Assembly: GCA_050732575.1 (NCBI GenBank)
Contig: JBOHRF010000014.1
Coordinates: 1 to 43,238 of the forward strand
From: JBBDWZ01 sp050732575
GTDB lineage: Bacteria; Gemmatimonadota; Gemmatimonadetes; Longimicrobiales; RSA9
Direction: 5' to 3'
Length of the DNA stretch: 43,238 nt
The first letter of the stretch is position 1. Each line of letters opens with the position of its first letter. Below the pieces are notes generated by a model. It ran no database searches. It worked only from the letters and a program-made list of their open reading frames with translations, and was not told where the DNA came from. A program made the position numbers and the translations under genes. Shown piece by piece: positions 24,294 to 32,470 of this stretch.

Positions 24294-24536
24294 TCAGGCG
24301 ACGCCCTTCTCCTGCAAGTACTTGATGGCGTCACCCACGGTTTGCAACTGCTCGGCATCCTCGTCGGGGATCTCGATACCGAATTCCTCCTCGAACGCCA
24401 TGACCAACTCTACCGTATCCAGCGAGTCTGCACCCAGATCCTCTACAAAAGAAGCTGCCGTCGTGACTTTCTCCGGCTCCACGCCCAGCTCGTTGATGAT
24501 GATCTCCTTAACCCGCGACTCGGTCGAATCCGCCAT
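24294..24536 (-). CDS. acpP: Acyl carrier protein
   Basis: An 80-residue acidic four-helix carrier. S38 in GADSLDTVELVMAFEEEFG is the phosphopantetheine attachment site and the surrounding DSL motif is intact. It shuttles growing acyl chains between the Fab enzymes and also feeds lipid A acyltransferases. The ATG at 24536 is preceded by GAGG within GGTGAGGACAAG. Length and sequence are fully typical. Confidence 0.98.
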   Translation of the reverse strand: MADSTESRVKEIIINELGVEPEKVTTAASFVEDLGADSLDTVELVMAFEEEFGIEIPDEDAEQLQTVGDAIKYLQEKGVA

Positions 24537-24584
24537 CTTGTCCTCACCGTTGGGGTATGTGCGCCCGTGTGCGCACCGCCATCC

Positions 24585-25322
24585 CTACATGACCATCCCG
24601 CCATCGACGACGATGACCTGACCGGTAATATAGCTGGCCCCGGGACCGGCCAGAAACCGCACAACCCCGGCGACATCCTGCGGCTGGCCAAGTCGACCCA
24701 GCGCAATCTGGCCGAGCAGCGCCTCGCGCGTGCCAGCTTCCAAGCGGTCCGTCATCTCCGTCTCAATGAAGCCCGGTGCCACCGCATTGCAGAGCACCGA
24801 GCGCGACGCCAGTTCCTTGGCGACCGACTTGGTCAGCCCGATCAGACCGGCCTTCGATGCCGCGTAATTGGCCTGCCCCTTGTTGCCGGTCAGACCGACG
24901 ATGCTGGTGATGTTGATGATGCGCCCGCTCCGACGTCTCATCATGCCGCGTGCGGCCGCACGCGTGGTCAGGAACGCGGCCTTCAGGTTGGTAGCGAGCA
25001 CGCGGTCCCAGGCGCCGCTGTTCAGCCGCACGAGCAAGTTGTCTTCCGTAATGCCAGCGTTATTGACCAGGATATCGAGCGAACCGAGTTGTTCTTCGAC
25101 GGCTTTGATGAGCTCGTTGACCCCGTCTTCATCCGCGACATCACAGACAAAGCCGACATGGCCAGAGCCGGGCAAGGACGCGGCTGCGTTTTGCGCGCGC
25201 TCGAGATCGCGCGCCACCAGGGCAACGCGGGCACCGGCCTGTGCCAGTGATTCGGCAATGGCCCGGCCGATCCCGCGGCTGCCGCCCGTGATCAGGGCGA
25301 TCTGTCCGGCCAGCTCGCTCAT
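24585..25322 (-). CDS. fabG: 3-oxoacyl-[ACP] reductase
   Basis: FabG reduces 3-oxoacyl-ACP with NADPH. The 245-residue short-chain dehydrogenase has the cofactor motif TGGSRGIGRAIAE at 12-24, NNAG at 87-90 and the catalytic S140, Y153 and K157 (ITSIVGLTGNKGQANYAASKAG region). The frame remains open upstream to 25685 inside fabD, but the ATG at 25322 gives the standard length and start MSELAGQIALITGG. It lies between fabD and acpP, the classical order. Confidence 0.97.
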   Translation of the reverse strand: MSELAGQIALITGGSRGIGRAIAESLAQAGARVALVARDLERAQNAAASLPGSGHVGFVCDVADEDGVNELIKAVEEQLGSLDILVNNAGITEDNLLVRLNSGAWDRVLATNLKAAFLTTRAAARGMMRRRSGRIINITSIVGLTGNKGQANYAASKAGLIGLTKSVAKELASRSVLCNAVAPGFIETEMTDRLEAGTREALLGQIALGRLGQPQDVAGVVRFLAGPGASYITGQVIVVDGGMVM

Positions 25323-25341
25323 GCGCGCAGTCCGCTTTGGC

Positions 25342-26262
25342 TCATGCGTCCAGCGCCTCGACGTCTTCAGGCGTGCCGACCGTGCGGCAGCGTGCACTCC
25401 GGTCGATGCGCCTGAGCAATCCACCCAGCACATCGCCTGGCCCCAGCTCGACAAACTCCCGCACGCCGGCCGCCAGGATGGTTTGCATCGAGGCAGTCCA
25501 CCGTACGGGCGAGGTGAGTTGCTCGACCAGCAACCGGCGCACAGCCACGGGGTCGACCACCGGCTGGGCGGAAACATTCGAGATGACGGGAAAGCGCGGC
25601 GCGGCCACTGCGACCGTGTCCAGCTGGGCGGTGAAGCCGGGTGTGGCCAGGCCCATGAGGCTGGAATGAAAAGCACCCGAGACATTCAACAGGATGGCGC
25701 GTTTCGCTCCCGCCGCGCGCGCCAGCTCGATGGCCTTTTGCACGGTCGGAACGTCGCCACTGATCACCACCTGGCTGGGCGCGTTGTAGTTGGCCGCCGT
25801 GCAGGTACCGCCCGAAGCTGATGCTTCGCGACACACCGATTCGACCTGCGCATCGTCCAGTCCGATCAGCGCGGCCATGGTTCCCGGTGTTTGCTTACCG
25901 CTGCGAAACATGAGCTCACCGCGCCGGCGCACCGTTCGAACTGCAGCGCCGAGTTCCAGACTGCCGGCCGCTACGTAGGCGCTGAACTCGCCCAGGGAAT
26001 GGCCCGCCGCAAAATCGACGGCACCCAGCCGGTCGGCGGCAACGCGGTAGGCAGCGATCGAGTGAACCAGGATGGCGGGTTGTGCGTTATGCGTGTGCGT
26101 CAGCTGGTCCAGCGGCCCTTCCCAGGCCAGGCGCGAAAGTGCGCTGCCCAACACGTCATCGGCTTCCTGGTAGACTGCGCGCGCTGCTGAATAACGCTCA
26201 GCCAACTCCCGACCCATGCCCACGAATTGAGAACCCTGCCCGGGAAAGAGCAGCGCTACCAA
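25342..26262 (-). CDS. fabD: Malonyl-CoA:ACP transacylase
   Basis: FabD loads malonate onto AcpP. The product has the N-terminal LFPGQGSQFVGMG, the nucleophile S89 in GHSLGEF and H199 in GAFHSSLM, and a normal length of 306 residues. No ATG is available; two in-frame TTG codons, at 26262 and 26283, lie inside or at the end of fabH. I choose 26262 because it leaves five residues before FPGQG, as in the family, while 26283 would add a Gly-rich MGIGGGA. The overlap with fabH is 7 bases with the chosen start. Confidence 0.92.
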   Translation of the reverse strand: MVALLFPGQGSQFVGMGRELAERYSAARAVYQEADDVLGSALSRLAWEGPLDQLTHTHNAQPAILVHSIAAYRVAADRLGAVDFAAGHSLGEFSAYVAAGSLELGAAVRTVRRRGELMFRSGKQTPGTMAALIGLDDAQVESVCREASASGGTCTAANYNAPSQVVISGDVPTVQKAIELARAAGAKRAILLNVSGAFHSSLMGLATPGFTAQLDTVAVAAPRFPVISNVSAQPVVDPVAVRRLLVEQLTSPVRWTASMQTILAAGVREFVELGPGDVLGGLLRRIDRSARCRTVGTPEDVEALDA

Positions 26263-27248
26263 CGCACCACCGCCGATGCCCAAGTGAAGCCCGCGCCGAA
26301 CGCGACCATTAGCACATGGTCGCCCGGCTTTATGCGGCCTTCCTCGATCGCTTCATCGAGCGCAACCGGGATCGTCGCGGAACTCATGTTGCCATAGCGG
26401 TCCACGTTCACATAGACCTTCTCCATGGGCACGTTCGCGTACCGGGCAGTCGCCTCGATGATGCGCATGTTAGCCTGGTGTGGAATGAACAGGTCGATGT
26501 CATCACCGGTCAGGCCGGCCCGTAATAGCGCCTGATCGGCCGCTTCCGCCATGGAACGCACCGCAGCGCGGAAGACCTCGCGCCCGGCCATCTTGACCAG
26601 GTGCGATTTCTCGTCGAGCACGGCCAGGTCGAACGGAATGCGCAGCCCGCCCGCCGGTCTCCATAGCAATTCGGCCAGCGTTCCGTCCGACCGCAGGAAG
26701 CTCGAGACCAGTCCGCGTCCGTTGGTCGACCTGCGCACGATGGCGGCCCCCGCGCCATCCCCGAACAGGACACAGGTGGCGCGATCGTTCCAATCCACAA
26801 TGCCGCTCATCTTTTCTGTCGATACCACGAGCGCGATCTCACCGCGGCCGGCTGCCAGGTGTCCCTCGGCTACGTCGAGCGCATAGATGAACCCCGAGCA
26901 AGCCGCCGAAATATCAAAGGCCGCGGCGTTGGTAGCACCCAACAGCGCTTGCAGGTCGCACGCCGTGGCCGGCAGCAACCGGTCTGGCGTTGCGGTAGCC
27001 ACTACAATCAGATCGATCTCACCAGGCTGCACGTTGGCCCGACACATGGCAATGCGCGATGCCTCCGCGCCCATATAAGCGGCATTCTCCTCGGCCGTCG
27101 CAATGCGACGCTCGCGGATGCCGGTTCGATCAAAGATCCATTCATCGGTCGTGTCCACCATCTTCTCGAGATCGGCGTTGGTCAACACCTTGTCGGGAAG
27201 CCAGCGGCCAGTGGCCACGATCTCGACTAAAGGCTTGGGTACTTTCAT
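26256..27248 (-). CDS. fabH: 3-oxoacyl-[ACP] synthase III
   Basis: FabH starts fatty-acid synthesis by condensing acetyl-CoA (or a branched primer) with malonyl-ACP. The 330 residues carry C117 (DISAACSGFIYAL), H257 (FIPHQANMRI) and N287 (DRYGNMSSATIP), the full triad. The ATG at 27248 overlaps the plsX stop by four bases (ATGA). The order plsX-fabH-fabD-fabG-acpP-fabF matches the textbook cluster. Primer preference cannot be read from the sequence. Confidence 0.97.
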   Translation of the reverse strand: MKVPKPLVEIVATGRWLPDKVLTNADLEKMVDTTDEWIFDRTGIRERRIATAEENAAYMGAEASRIAMCRANVQPGEIDLIVVATATPDRLLPATACDLQALLGATNAAAFDISAACSGFIYALDVAEGHLAAGRGEIALVVSTEKMSGIVDWNDRATCVLFGDGAGAAIVRRSTNGRGLVSSFLRSDGTLAELLWRPAGGLRIPFDLAVLDEKSHLVKMAGREVFRAAVRSMAEAADQALLRAGLTGDDIDLFIPHQANMRIIEATARYANVPMEKVYVNVDRYGNMSSATIPVALDEAIEEGRIKPGDHVLMVAFGAGFTWASAVVRW

Positions 27249-28303
27249 GCCTTCTCCGTAACACCGCGCGCCGAAGACTTCGTCTTGGTCCGTGCGGTCG
27301 ATGGCACGGTCGTATCCAGATCGGCGCTGCGATGGTCCTGTATCTCTTGTTTGATGTGTCCGACCAGACGTGTTTCCACGGATTGCAGCGCCACCCGAAC
27401 GGCATTGCGTATCGCACGCGCCGGTGAACCGCCGTGGCAGATGATGGAGATGCCGTTGACGCCCAGTAACGGCGCACCGCCGTAACGAGTCCAGTCGAAT
27501 CGCCGAAAAACCTCATCCAGGTCAATGCTCACGCCCGCCCGACCCAGCTCTTCTCCCACGCTCCGATACATGAAGCCGGCCACCGACTCATAGAACTTCA
27601 GCAAGACATTGCCCACGAAGCCATCCGCTACCAGCACGTCGCACTTGCCGTGAATCAGGTCGCGGCCCTCGATATTGCCCACGAAGTTCAAATCGCTGGC
27701 CTGCAGCCGCTGGTAGGTATCGACGATGACCTCGTTTCCCTTCTCCGGCTCTTCGCCAATGTTCAATAGACCGATTCGCGGGCTCTTGCAGCCCAGCACA
27801 TCCCGCGCGTAAACCGCGGCCAAGCGCGCAAACTGGAGCAGGTGATGCGGCTTGCAGTCGATGTTTGCGCCCGCATCGATCAACACCATGGGCTCACCGG
27901 CCGTGGGCAACACGGTGGCCACGCCGGGCCGGTGCACATCGGGAAGTGGTCCTAGCAAAAAAAGCGACGCGGCCATCACCGCGCCGGTTGAACCAGCGCT
28001 GATGAACGCGTCAGCTTCACCATTCTTCTGGAGCGTTAAACCCACGACAATCGACGAGTCGGGTTTACGCCGCACGACCGTAGCGGGTGAATCCGCAGCC
28101 GCCACGTTCTGTGACGCATGTACGATTTCCAACCGACCGGCCGGGATCTCACCCGCCTGCGCCACCTCGCGCTCAATGCTGGCGCGCTCGCCCACCAGGA
28201 TCACGGTGAAATCGCCGGGAAGCTCGCGCAACGCCTGCAGCGCACCCTGCACCTCCACACCCGGGTGCCGATCGGTGCCCATGGCGTCCAGCGCGATGCG
28301 CAT
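27245..28303 (-). CDS. plsX: Phosphate acyltransferase
   Basis: PlsX turns acyl-ACP into acyl-phosphate for glycerolipid synthesis. The 352-residue protein starts with MRIALDAMGTDRHPGVEVQGALQAL, close to the family MGGD start but with GTD, and has GEEPEKGNEV and VADGFVGNVLLKFYES in the usual places. It ends in a basic, Thr/Ser-rich tail. An excellent AAGGGGGG Shine-Dalgarno sits before the ATG. It is 11 bases downstream of rpmF, as in many bacteria. Confidence 0.95.
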   Translation of the reverse strand: MRIALDAMGTDRHPGVEVQGALQALRELPGDFTVILVGERASIEREVAQAGEIPAGRLEIVHASQNVAAADSPATVVRRKPDSSIVVGLTLQKNGEADAFISAGSTGAVMAASLFLLGPLPDVHRPGVATVLPTAGEPMVLIDAGANIDCKPHHLLQFARLAAVYARDVLGCKSPRIGLLNIGEEPEKGNEVIVDTYQRLQASDLNFVGNIEGRDLIHGKCDVLVADGFVGNVLLKFYESVAGFMYRSVGEELGRAGVSIDLDEVFRRFDWTRYGGAPLLGVNGISIICHGGSPARAIRNAVRVALQSVETRLVGHIKQEIQDHRSADLDTTVPSTARTKTKSSARGVTEKA

Positions 28304-28314
28304 GCACGCCCCCC

Positions 28315-28497
28315 TTAGATCTCCTCGACCTCGACGACCTGCTCACCTCGATACGTGCCGCAGGTTGGGCATACCCGGTGCGGAAGCTTGGGATCGCCGC
28401 ATTTCGGGCAACGCACCACCGACGGCAGCTCGGCCTTCATTTCGCCTCGCCGCTTCCGCTTGCGCTGCTTCGATACTCGTTTCTTCGGTACAGCCAC
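28315..28497 (-). CDS. rpmF: Ribosomal protein bL32
   Basis: A 60-residue protein of the large ribosomal subunit with the basic N-terminus MAVPKKRVSKQRKRKRR and a zinc-ribbon of two CXXC pairs (CPKCGDPKLPHRVCPTCG). This is the zinc-binding (C+) form, which implies no zinc-free paralog is needed here. The start is GTG at 28497 with AGGAGG a few bases ahead. It lies between yceD and plsX, the conserved yceD-rpmF-plsX order. Confidence 0.97.
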   Translation of the reverse strand: MAVPKKRVSKQRKRKRRGEMKAELPSVVRCPKCGDPKLPHRVCPTCGTYRGEQVVEVEEI

Positions 28498-28501
28498 GTG
28501 T

Positions 28502-28507
28502 CCTCCT
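28502..28507 (-). promoter_or_regulatory. Shine-Dalgarno of rpmF, supports the GTG start
   Basis: AGGAGG on the minus strand, four bases before the GTG at 28497, is a perfect ribosome site and confirms the non-ATG start of bL32. Confidence 0.7.
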
Positions 28508-28509
28508 GA

Positions 28510-29019
28510 TCAGTCGGTTCGCAGGTTGCGCAGCGCGGCCCAGCGCGGATCCAGCTCGGCAGCGTCACAACTGCACTGCGTTTGGTTCAGATTGACGCCA
28601 CATTGCGCGCACAGGCCGCGACAGCTCTCCCTGCACATTGCGTACTGCGGCACGGCCAGCACTACCTGTTCGCAAATCGCATCCGCCAGGTCCAGGTCAT
28701 CGGCGCGTTCCGGCAGACAATACACTTCCTGCGCTTCCGCTTCGACGCGCGTCAACCCGGGGCGAAACAACAGCGCGATCGGTTCGTTCAACTCGACGGT
28801 TACGGGCACCAGGCAACGCCGACAACTCAGCGCCACACGGCTTTGCAACGAACCGCGCACAACTACATCCCGGCCCGCAAACTGCACTTCCAAGCGCACC
28901 TCGAGTGGCTCGGCCAGCGTGATTCCATTTTGCCGCCATTGCGGGTGGTCGTCGGCCACAGTCTGGTCGATCCTGATCCGCCGTTTCCGGGCCAATTGGC
29001 GGAGGTCGACTTTCAACAT
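28510..29019 (-). CDS. yceD: YceD/DUF177 family protein with zinc-type cysteines
   Basis: This 169-residue DUF177 protein is the usual partner of rpmF; family members are implicated in 23S rRNA/L32 metabolism and processing in bacteria and plastids. A CRRC pair at about residues 66-69 and a C-terminal cluster CRGLCAQCGVNLNQTQCSC suggest metal binding. The ending DPRWAALRNL is the standard DUF177 terminus. The ATG at 29019 lies close behind a possible leaderless promoter. Function is by family association only. Confidence 0.88.
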   Translation of the reverse strand: MLKVDLRQLARKRRIRIDQTVADDHPQWRQNGITLAEPLEVRLEVQFAGRDVVVRGSLQSRVALSCRRCLVPVTVELNEPIALLFRPGLTRVEAEAQEVYCLPERADDLDLADAICEQVVLAVPQYAMCRESCRGLCAQCGVNLNQTQCSCDAAELDPRWAALRNLRTD

Positions 29020-29027
29020 AGTCGTGA

Positions 29028-29068
29028 AAGATGACCGGGCCTCACCCCACTGTCAACGGACTGTGGGG
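29028..29068 (-). promoter_or_regulatory. Hairpin and candidate promoter between ndk and yceD
   Basis: CCCCACTGT (29045-29053) and ACTGTGGGG (29060-29068) form a 9-bp stem with one mismatch and a six-base loop CAACGG, just downstream of ndk. No T-run follows. The same strand holds TTGACA (29056-29051), then 17 bases and CATCTT (29033-29028), a weak -10. If used, transcription would start about two bases before the yceD ATG, giving an almost leaderless mRNA. The rest of the 107-base gap holds nothing I can name. Both readings are tentative. Confidence 0.35.
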
Positions 29069-29126
29069 CCTCCAAAGCCTACCGCGCCCGGCATCGAAAA
29101 CGATTGCGCTACAACGATGTACAGGA

Positions 29127-29552
29127 TCATGACGAGGCCGCGAGCAGCTCCGCTTGCGCGAAGAAAAACGCAATTTCCCGAGTCGCATTCTGGTCAGAAT
29201 CCGAGGCGTGAATCGCATTGCGTTCCTTCGATTCCGCGTATGAGGCACGCACCGTCCCGGCCGCCGCTTCTGCCGGGTCGGTGGCACCGATGGCTTCGCG
29301 TAGCGCGGCCACGGCCCGGTCGCGCTGCAAGACCATGGGCAGGCACGGGCCAGAGGTCATGAACCGAACCAGCGAGGCATAAAACGGGCGCTCCCGATGC
29401 ACGGCATAGAATTCCTGCGCCTGCTTCTCGGTCAGCTGCAGCATGCGCACGGCGCGCACACGGAAGCCGTTGGCTTCCAGCAGCGCGATGATGTTACCAC
29501 TCAGGGCCCGGCCAACCGCATCCGGCTTGATGATGGCAAGGGTCAAGTCCAT
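29127..29552 (-). CDS. ndk: Nucleoside diphosphate kinase
   Basis: Ndk balances nucleoside triphosphates with a phospho-histidine intermediate. The 141-residue protein starts MDLTLAIIKPDAVGRALSG and has catalytic H115 in ERNAIHASDSD. The open frame extends to 29588, but the ATG at 29552 is the family start and lies four bases after the stop of the upstream EIIA-CBS gene. All key residues are present. It follows sucC/sucD, as in some other bacteria in which Ndk and succinyl-CoA synthetase are linked by GTP/ATP use. Confidence 0.96.
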   Translation of the reverse strand: MDLTLAIIKPDAVGRALSGNIIALLEANGFRVRAVRMLQLTEKQAQEFYAVHRERPFYASLVRFMTSGPCLPMVLQRDRAVAALREAIGATDPAEAAAGTVRASYAESKERNAIHASDSDQNATREIAFFFAQAELLAASS

Positions 29553-29556
29553 GGTC

Positions 29557-30438
29557 TCAATGTCCAAAGAGTTTTCTGATGATGTCACTGCGGAAAAGCA
29601 TACCCGTCAGCACGGCTTCGTTCACAACGGGGAACTGTTCCACATTCTTGTTCACCATCATGTGGGCGGCCTCCTCGATATCCATTTCCTCGGATACACA
29701 CAGTACGGATCGGGTCATGGCGTCCCGCACCAGTGCCGGACGCGCCGCAGCGGTCGCACTGGGCGCTCCGGCTGTTGGGATCTCGGGCAGAAGTGCACGC
29801 ATGACATCCCACTCGGTGATAATGCCGAGCACTTCGCGTTTCTTGCCCAGCACGGGTAAGGCACGCCAGCCGTTGCGCAGCATGATGTCCACGGCCTCGC
29901 GCACAGTGGCGCTGGGAGCAACGCCCACCGCCCGCGGGGACATGAGATCGCGCACGCGCAGGTCGGGCTGAATGCGTGAGTCCGCCAGCGCGGGCAGGCC
30001 CAGCACATCCATCGGATGCTGCGCCGCCGCCACGCGCGCCACTACATCCGGGTCGCGGAACAAGCGAGCCAGCGCGGCTACCGTCTGCAGGTAGCGGGCG
30101 GCCGCTTCCAGCGGTGCGAGCACGAGTGCGATGATGCGTGGCGAAGTGGTGAGAGCCGTGCCCGTAATATCGAGCTCGTTTTGTGTGATGCCCAAGCCAA
30201 GAACGAGCTGGTCAACAGCATCGGTACGGAAGTGCGGTAAAGCGACGTCATCACCGATCGCCACTACATCGCGCACGCGCGCCTGTCCCAATGCGCGCTG
30301 CACACCCGGCACATCGCGCACGGCGCCGATCTGCTCGAGCCGGTTCACGATCTGCTGCACAGCGTCACGAAAGCTGCTGGCCACGAGCGGTACTACGATG
30401 TGCTCGGCCGGCAGCAGCTCCGTCAGGAGCAGTGTCAC
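29557..30438 (-). CDS. PTS EIIA (nitrogen/fructose type) domain fused to a CBS pair
   Basis: A 293-residue fusion. Residues 1-150 are a PTS EIIA type-2 domain (as in PtsN), with the phospho-acceptor H69 in VALPHFRTDAVDQLVLGLG. Residues about 162-220 and 234-293 are two CBS domains (VRDLMSPRAVGVAPSATVREA and VRDAMTRSVLCVSEEMDIEEA), which usually bind adenine nucleotides. No sugar permease or PTS EI/HPr is in the window, so a regulatory rather than transport role is likely, with phosphorylation and nucleotide sensing combined in one chain. The GTG start at 30438 is 15 bases after sucD. The domain calls are firm, the role is inference. Confidence 0.88.
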   Translation of the reverse strand: MTLLLTELLPAEHIVVPLVASSFRDAVQQIVNRLEQIGAVRDVPGVQRALGQARVRDVVAIGDDVALPHFRTDAVDQLVLGLGITQNELDITGTALTTSPRIIALVLAPLEAAARYLQTVAALARLFRDPDVVARVAAAQHPMDVLGLPALADSRIQPDLRVRDLMSPRAVGVAPSATVREAVDIMLRNGWRALPVLGKKREVLGIITEWDVMRALLPEIPTAGAPSATAAARPALVRDAMTRSVLCVSEEMDIEEAAHMMVNKNVEQFPVVNEAVLTGMLFRSDIIRKLFGH

Positions 30439-30453
30439 CCGGATTCGCTCCGT

Positions 30454-31335
30454 TCAGAGGACCTGGCGGACCAGACCGACCACGTCGGAGGGTCGCTTCA
30501 TCACGGCAATGCCGTGGGCTTCAAAAGCCCCGATCTTCTCAGCGGCCGTGCCGGTCGATCCGCTGATGATTGCGCCTGCGTGCCCCATGCGTCTTCCGGG
30601 CGGTGCGGTTTGCCCGGCTATGAACCCCACGACCGGCGTTTTCATGTTCTGCTTGACGAAGGCTGCGGCATCCTGCTCGTCCGTGCCGCCGATTTCGCCG
30701 ATCATGACCACGGCCTTGGTATCCGGATCCTTCTCGAACTCGGCCAGACAGTCGATGAACGATGTGCCGTTGATGGGGTCACCACCAATACCGACGCATG
30801 TAGTCTGCCCCAGGCCGTGTGTGGTCAGCTGGTAGACGATCTCATAGGTCAGTGTGCCCGAGCGCGAGACCACACCGACCGGCCCGGGCCGCGCAATCTG
30901 GCCGGGCAGAATGCCCACCTTGGATTTGCCGGGCGAAAGCAAGCCGGGACAATTAGGCCCCAGCAAGCGCGCGCCCCGTTCCAAGACATACGGGTACACG
31001 CGTGTCATATCGAGCACCGGGATGCCTTCCGTGATGGCAACAATGAAGGCGATGCCCGCGGCCGCCGCTTCCATGATAGCATCCGCAGCAAAGGCCGGAG
31101 GCACGTAAATCACGGAGCAATTGGCGGACGTGGCGGCCACGGCTGCGGCCATGGTGTCGAAGATGGGCGCGCTCTTGCCCGCGGGGCCCGGGAAAGTCTG
31201 ACCGCCCTTGCCCGGTGTCACACCCGCCACCACGTGGGTGCCATACTCCATCATCTGCTGGGCGTGGAACGAGCCGTCCCGACCCGTAATGCCCTGCACA
31301 ATGACGCGCGTGCGTTGATCGATGAATATTGCCAT
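30454..31335 (-). CDS. sucD: Succinyl-CoA synthetase, alpha subunit
   Basis: SucD with SucC converts succinyl-CoA to succinate with ATP or GTP formation in the citric acid cycle. The 293 residues contain the CoA-binding VQGITGRDGSFHAQQM near the start and phospho-histidine H252 in RRMGHAGAIISGSTG. The ATG at 31335 directly follows the sucC stop (one base between); an open frame farther upstream is inside sucC and is not used. The product length is normal. Confidence 0.97.
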   Translation of the reverse strand: MAIFIDQRTRVIVQGITGRDGSFHAQQMMEYGTHVVAGVTPGKGGQTFPGPAGKSAPIFDTMAAAVAATSANCSVIYVPPAFAADAIMEAAAAGIAFIVAITEGIPVLDMTRVYPYVLERGARLLGPNCPGLLSPGKSKVGILPGQIARPGPVGVVSRSGTLTYEIVYQLTTHGLGQTTCVGIGGDPINGTSFIDCLAEFEKDPDTKAVVMIGEIGGTDEQDAAAFVKQNMKTPVVGFIAGQTAPPGRRMGHAGAIISGSTGTAAEKIGAFEAHGIAVMKRPSDVVGLVRQVL

Positions 31336-31336
31336 C

Positions 31337-32470
31337 TCAGTTGCCCGCCAGCTGCACGGCCTTTTCCACCACTTCGTCCATTGATGTCGTGGCGCGCAGA
31401 CTGGCACTCGCCAGGATCTGCAGCGCCGCCTCTTCATTGGTACCGGTCAAACGTATGACCAGCGGTACGTTGATGGTTATGCGTCGCGTCGCCTCGACAA
31501 TGCCGTTCGCCACATCATCACAACGCGTGATGCCGCCAAAAATGTTGAACAGGATTACGCGTACGTTTTCATCGCTGGTAATTATGCGCAGAGCGTTGAC
31601 CACTTTCTCGGGATTCGAGGAACCGCCAATATCCAGGAAATTGGCCGGCTCACCACCGTAGAACTTGATCAGGTCCATGGTAGCCATAGCCAATCCCGCG
31701 CCATTGACCACCGCGCCAATGGTGCCGTCCAGCTTGATGAACGTGAGACCAGCAGCGCGGGCGAGTGTTTCCGCCGCGGGTTCGGCACTGGTATCGCGCA
31801 GCGCGGCGATGTGCGGCAAGCGAAACAGCTCGTTGTCGTCAATGTTGAATTTTGCGTCCAGCGCCTTGACCGTGCCGTCGGGCGTGGTGATGAGCGGATT
31901 GATTTCGGCCAGCGAAGCGCCGCTGTCCACAAACGCGCGGTAAAGCTGTTGCAGTATGCGCGCACACACGCGTTGCTGATCGAGCCGATCGTACAGCCGC
32001 GTGGCCAGCTCGTATGCCTGAAAGGGCAGCAACCCGTAGCGAGGATCTACCGCCAGCCGGTGAATCGCTTCTGGAGTGCGCGCTGCAACCTCCTCGATGT
32101 CAATGCCACCGGCGCGGCTCACCATGAAAACAGGACGCTTGGTCTTGCGGTCTACGATGATGCCGACATACGCCTCCGAAGCAATTTCTTCAGCGGGCGC
32201 AACCAGCACTTTGAGTACGGGCAGTCCCTTGATTTGCATGCCCAGGATGTGCTGCGCGAGCGCGCGTGCCTGATCGGGAGAATCGGCCAGCTTTACGCCG
32301 CCCGCCTTACCGCGTCCGCCTGCGTGCACCTGGGCTTTGATGACCACTCGGCCTGCCAGCCGGCGCGCCGTGTCCTCCACATCACTGGGTGTCTGCGCAA
32401 CGGCGCCCTCGGGCACCGGTATTCCGTGCGACTTCAGGATGTCGCGCGCCTGGTATTCGTGCAGGTTCAT
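31337..32470 (-). CDS. sucC: Succinyl-CoA synthetase, beta subunit
   Basis: The 377-residue ATP-grasp subunit starts MNLHEYQARDILKSHGIPVP. QVHAGGRGKAGGVKLA near 47-62 binds nucleotide; LDIGGSSNPEKVVNAL and FNIFGGITRCDDVA mark the C-terminal ligase part. The usual family text is LDVGGGA, so the GGSS here is a small variation. The ATG at 32470 overlaps the upstream carbamate-kinase gene stop (ATGA), so translation is coupled. Nucleotide preference (ATP or GTP) cannot be decided by eye. Confidence 0.97.
   Translation of the reverse strand: MNLHEYQARDILKSHGIPVPEGAVAQTPSDVEDTARRLAGRVVIKAQVHAGGRGKAGGVKLADSPDQARALAQHILGMQIKGLPVLKVLVAPAEEIASEAYVGIIVDRKTKRPVFMVSRAGGIDIEEVAARTPEAIHRLAVDPRYGLLPFQAYELATRLYDRLDQQRVCARILQQLYRAFVDSGASLAEINPLITTPDGTVKALDAKFNIDDNELFRLPHIAALRDTSAEPAAETLARAAGLTFIKLDGTIGAVVNGAGLAMATMDLIKFYGGEPANFLDIGGSSNPEKVVNALRIITSDENVRVILFNIFGGITRCDDVANGIVEATRRITINVPLVIRLTGTNEEAALQILASASLRATTSMDEVVEKAVQLAGN

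Noticed and set aside
24000..25250. Plus-strand open frame of about 416 codons opposite fabF, acpP and fabG
   Set aside because: It crosses three unrelated conserved genes on the other strand and has no domain; treated as a shadow.
25323..25685. 121-codon N-terminal extension of fabG
   Set aside because: Antisense-like composition, overlaps fabD in another frame, and fabG has a standard start at 25322.
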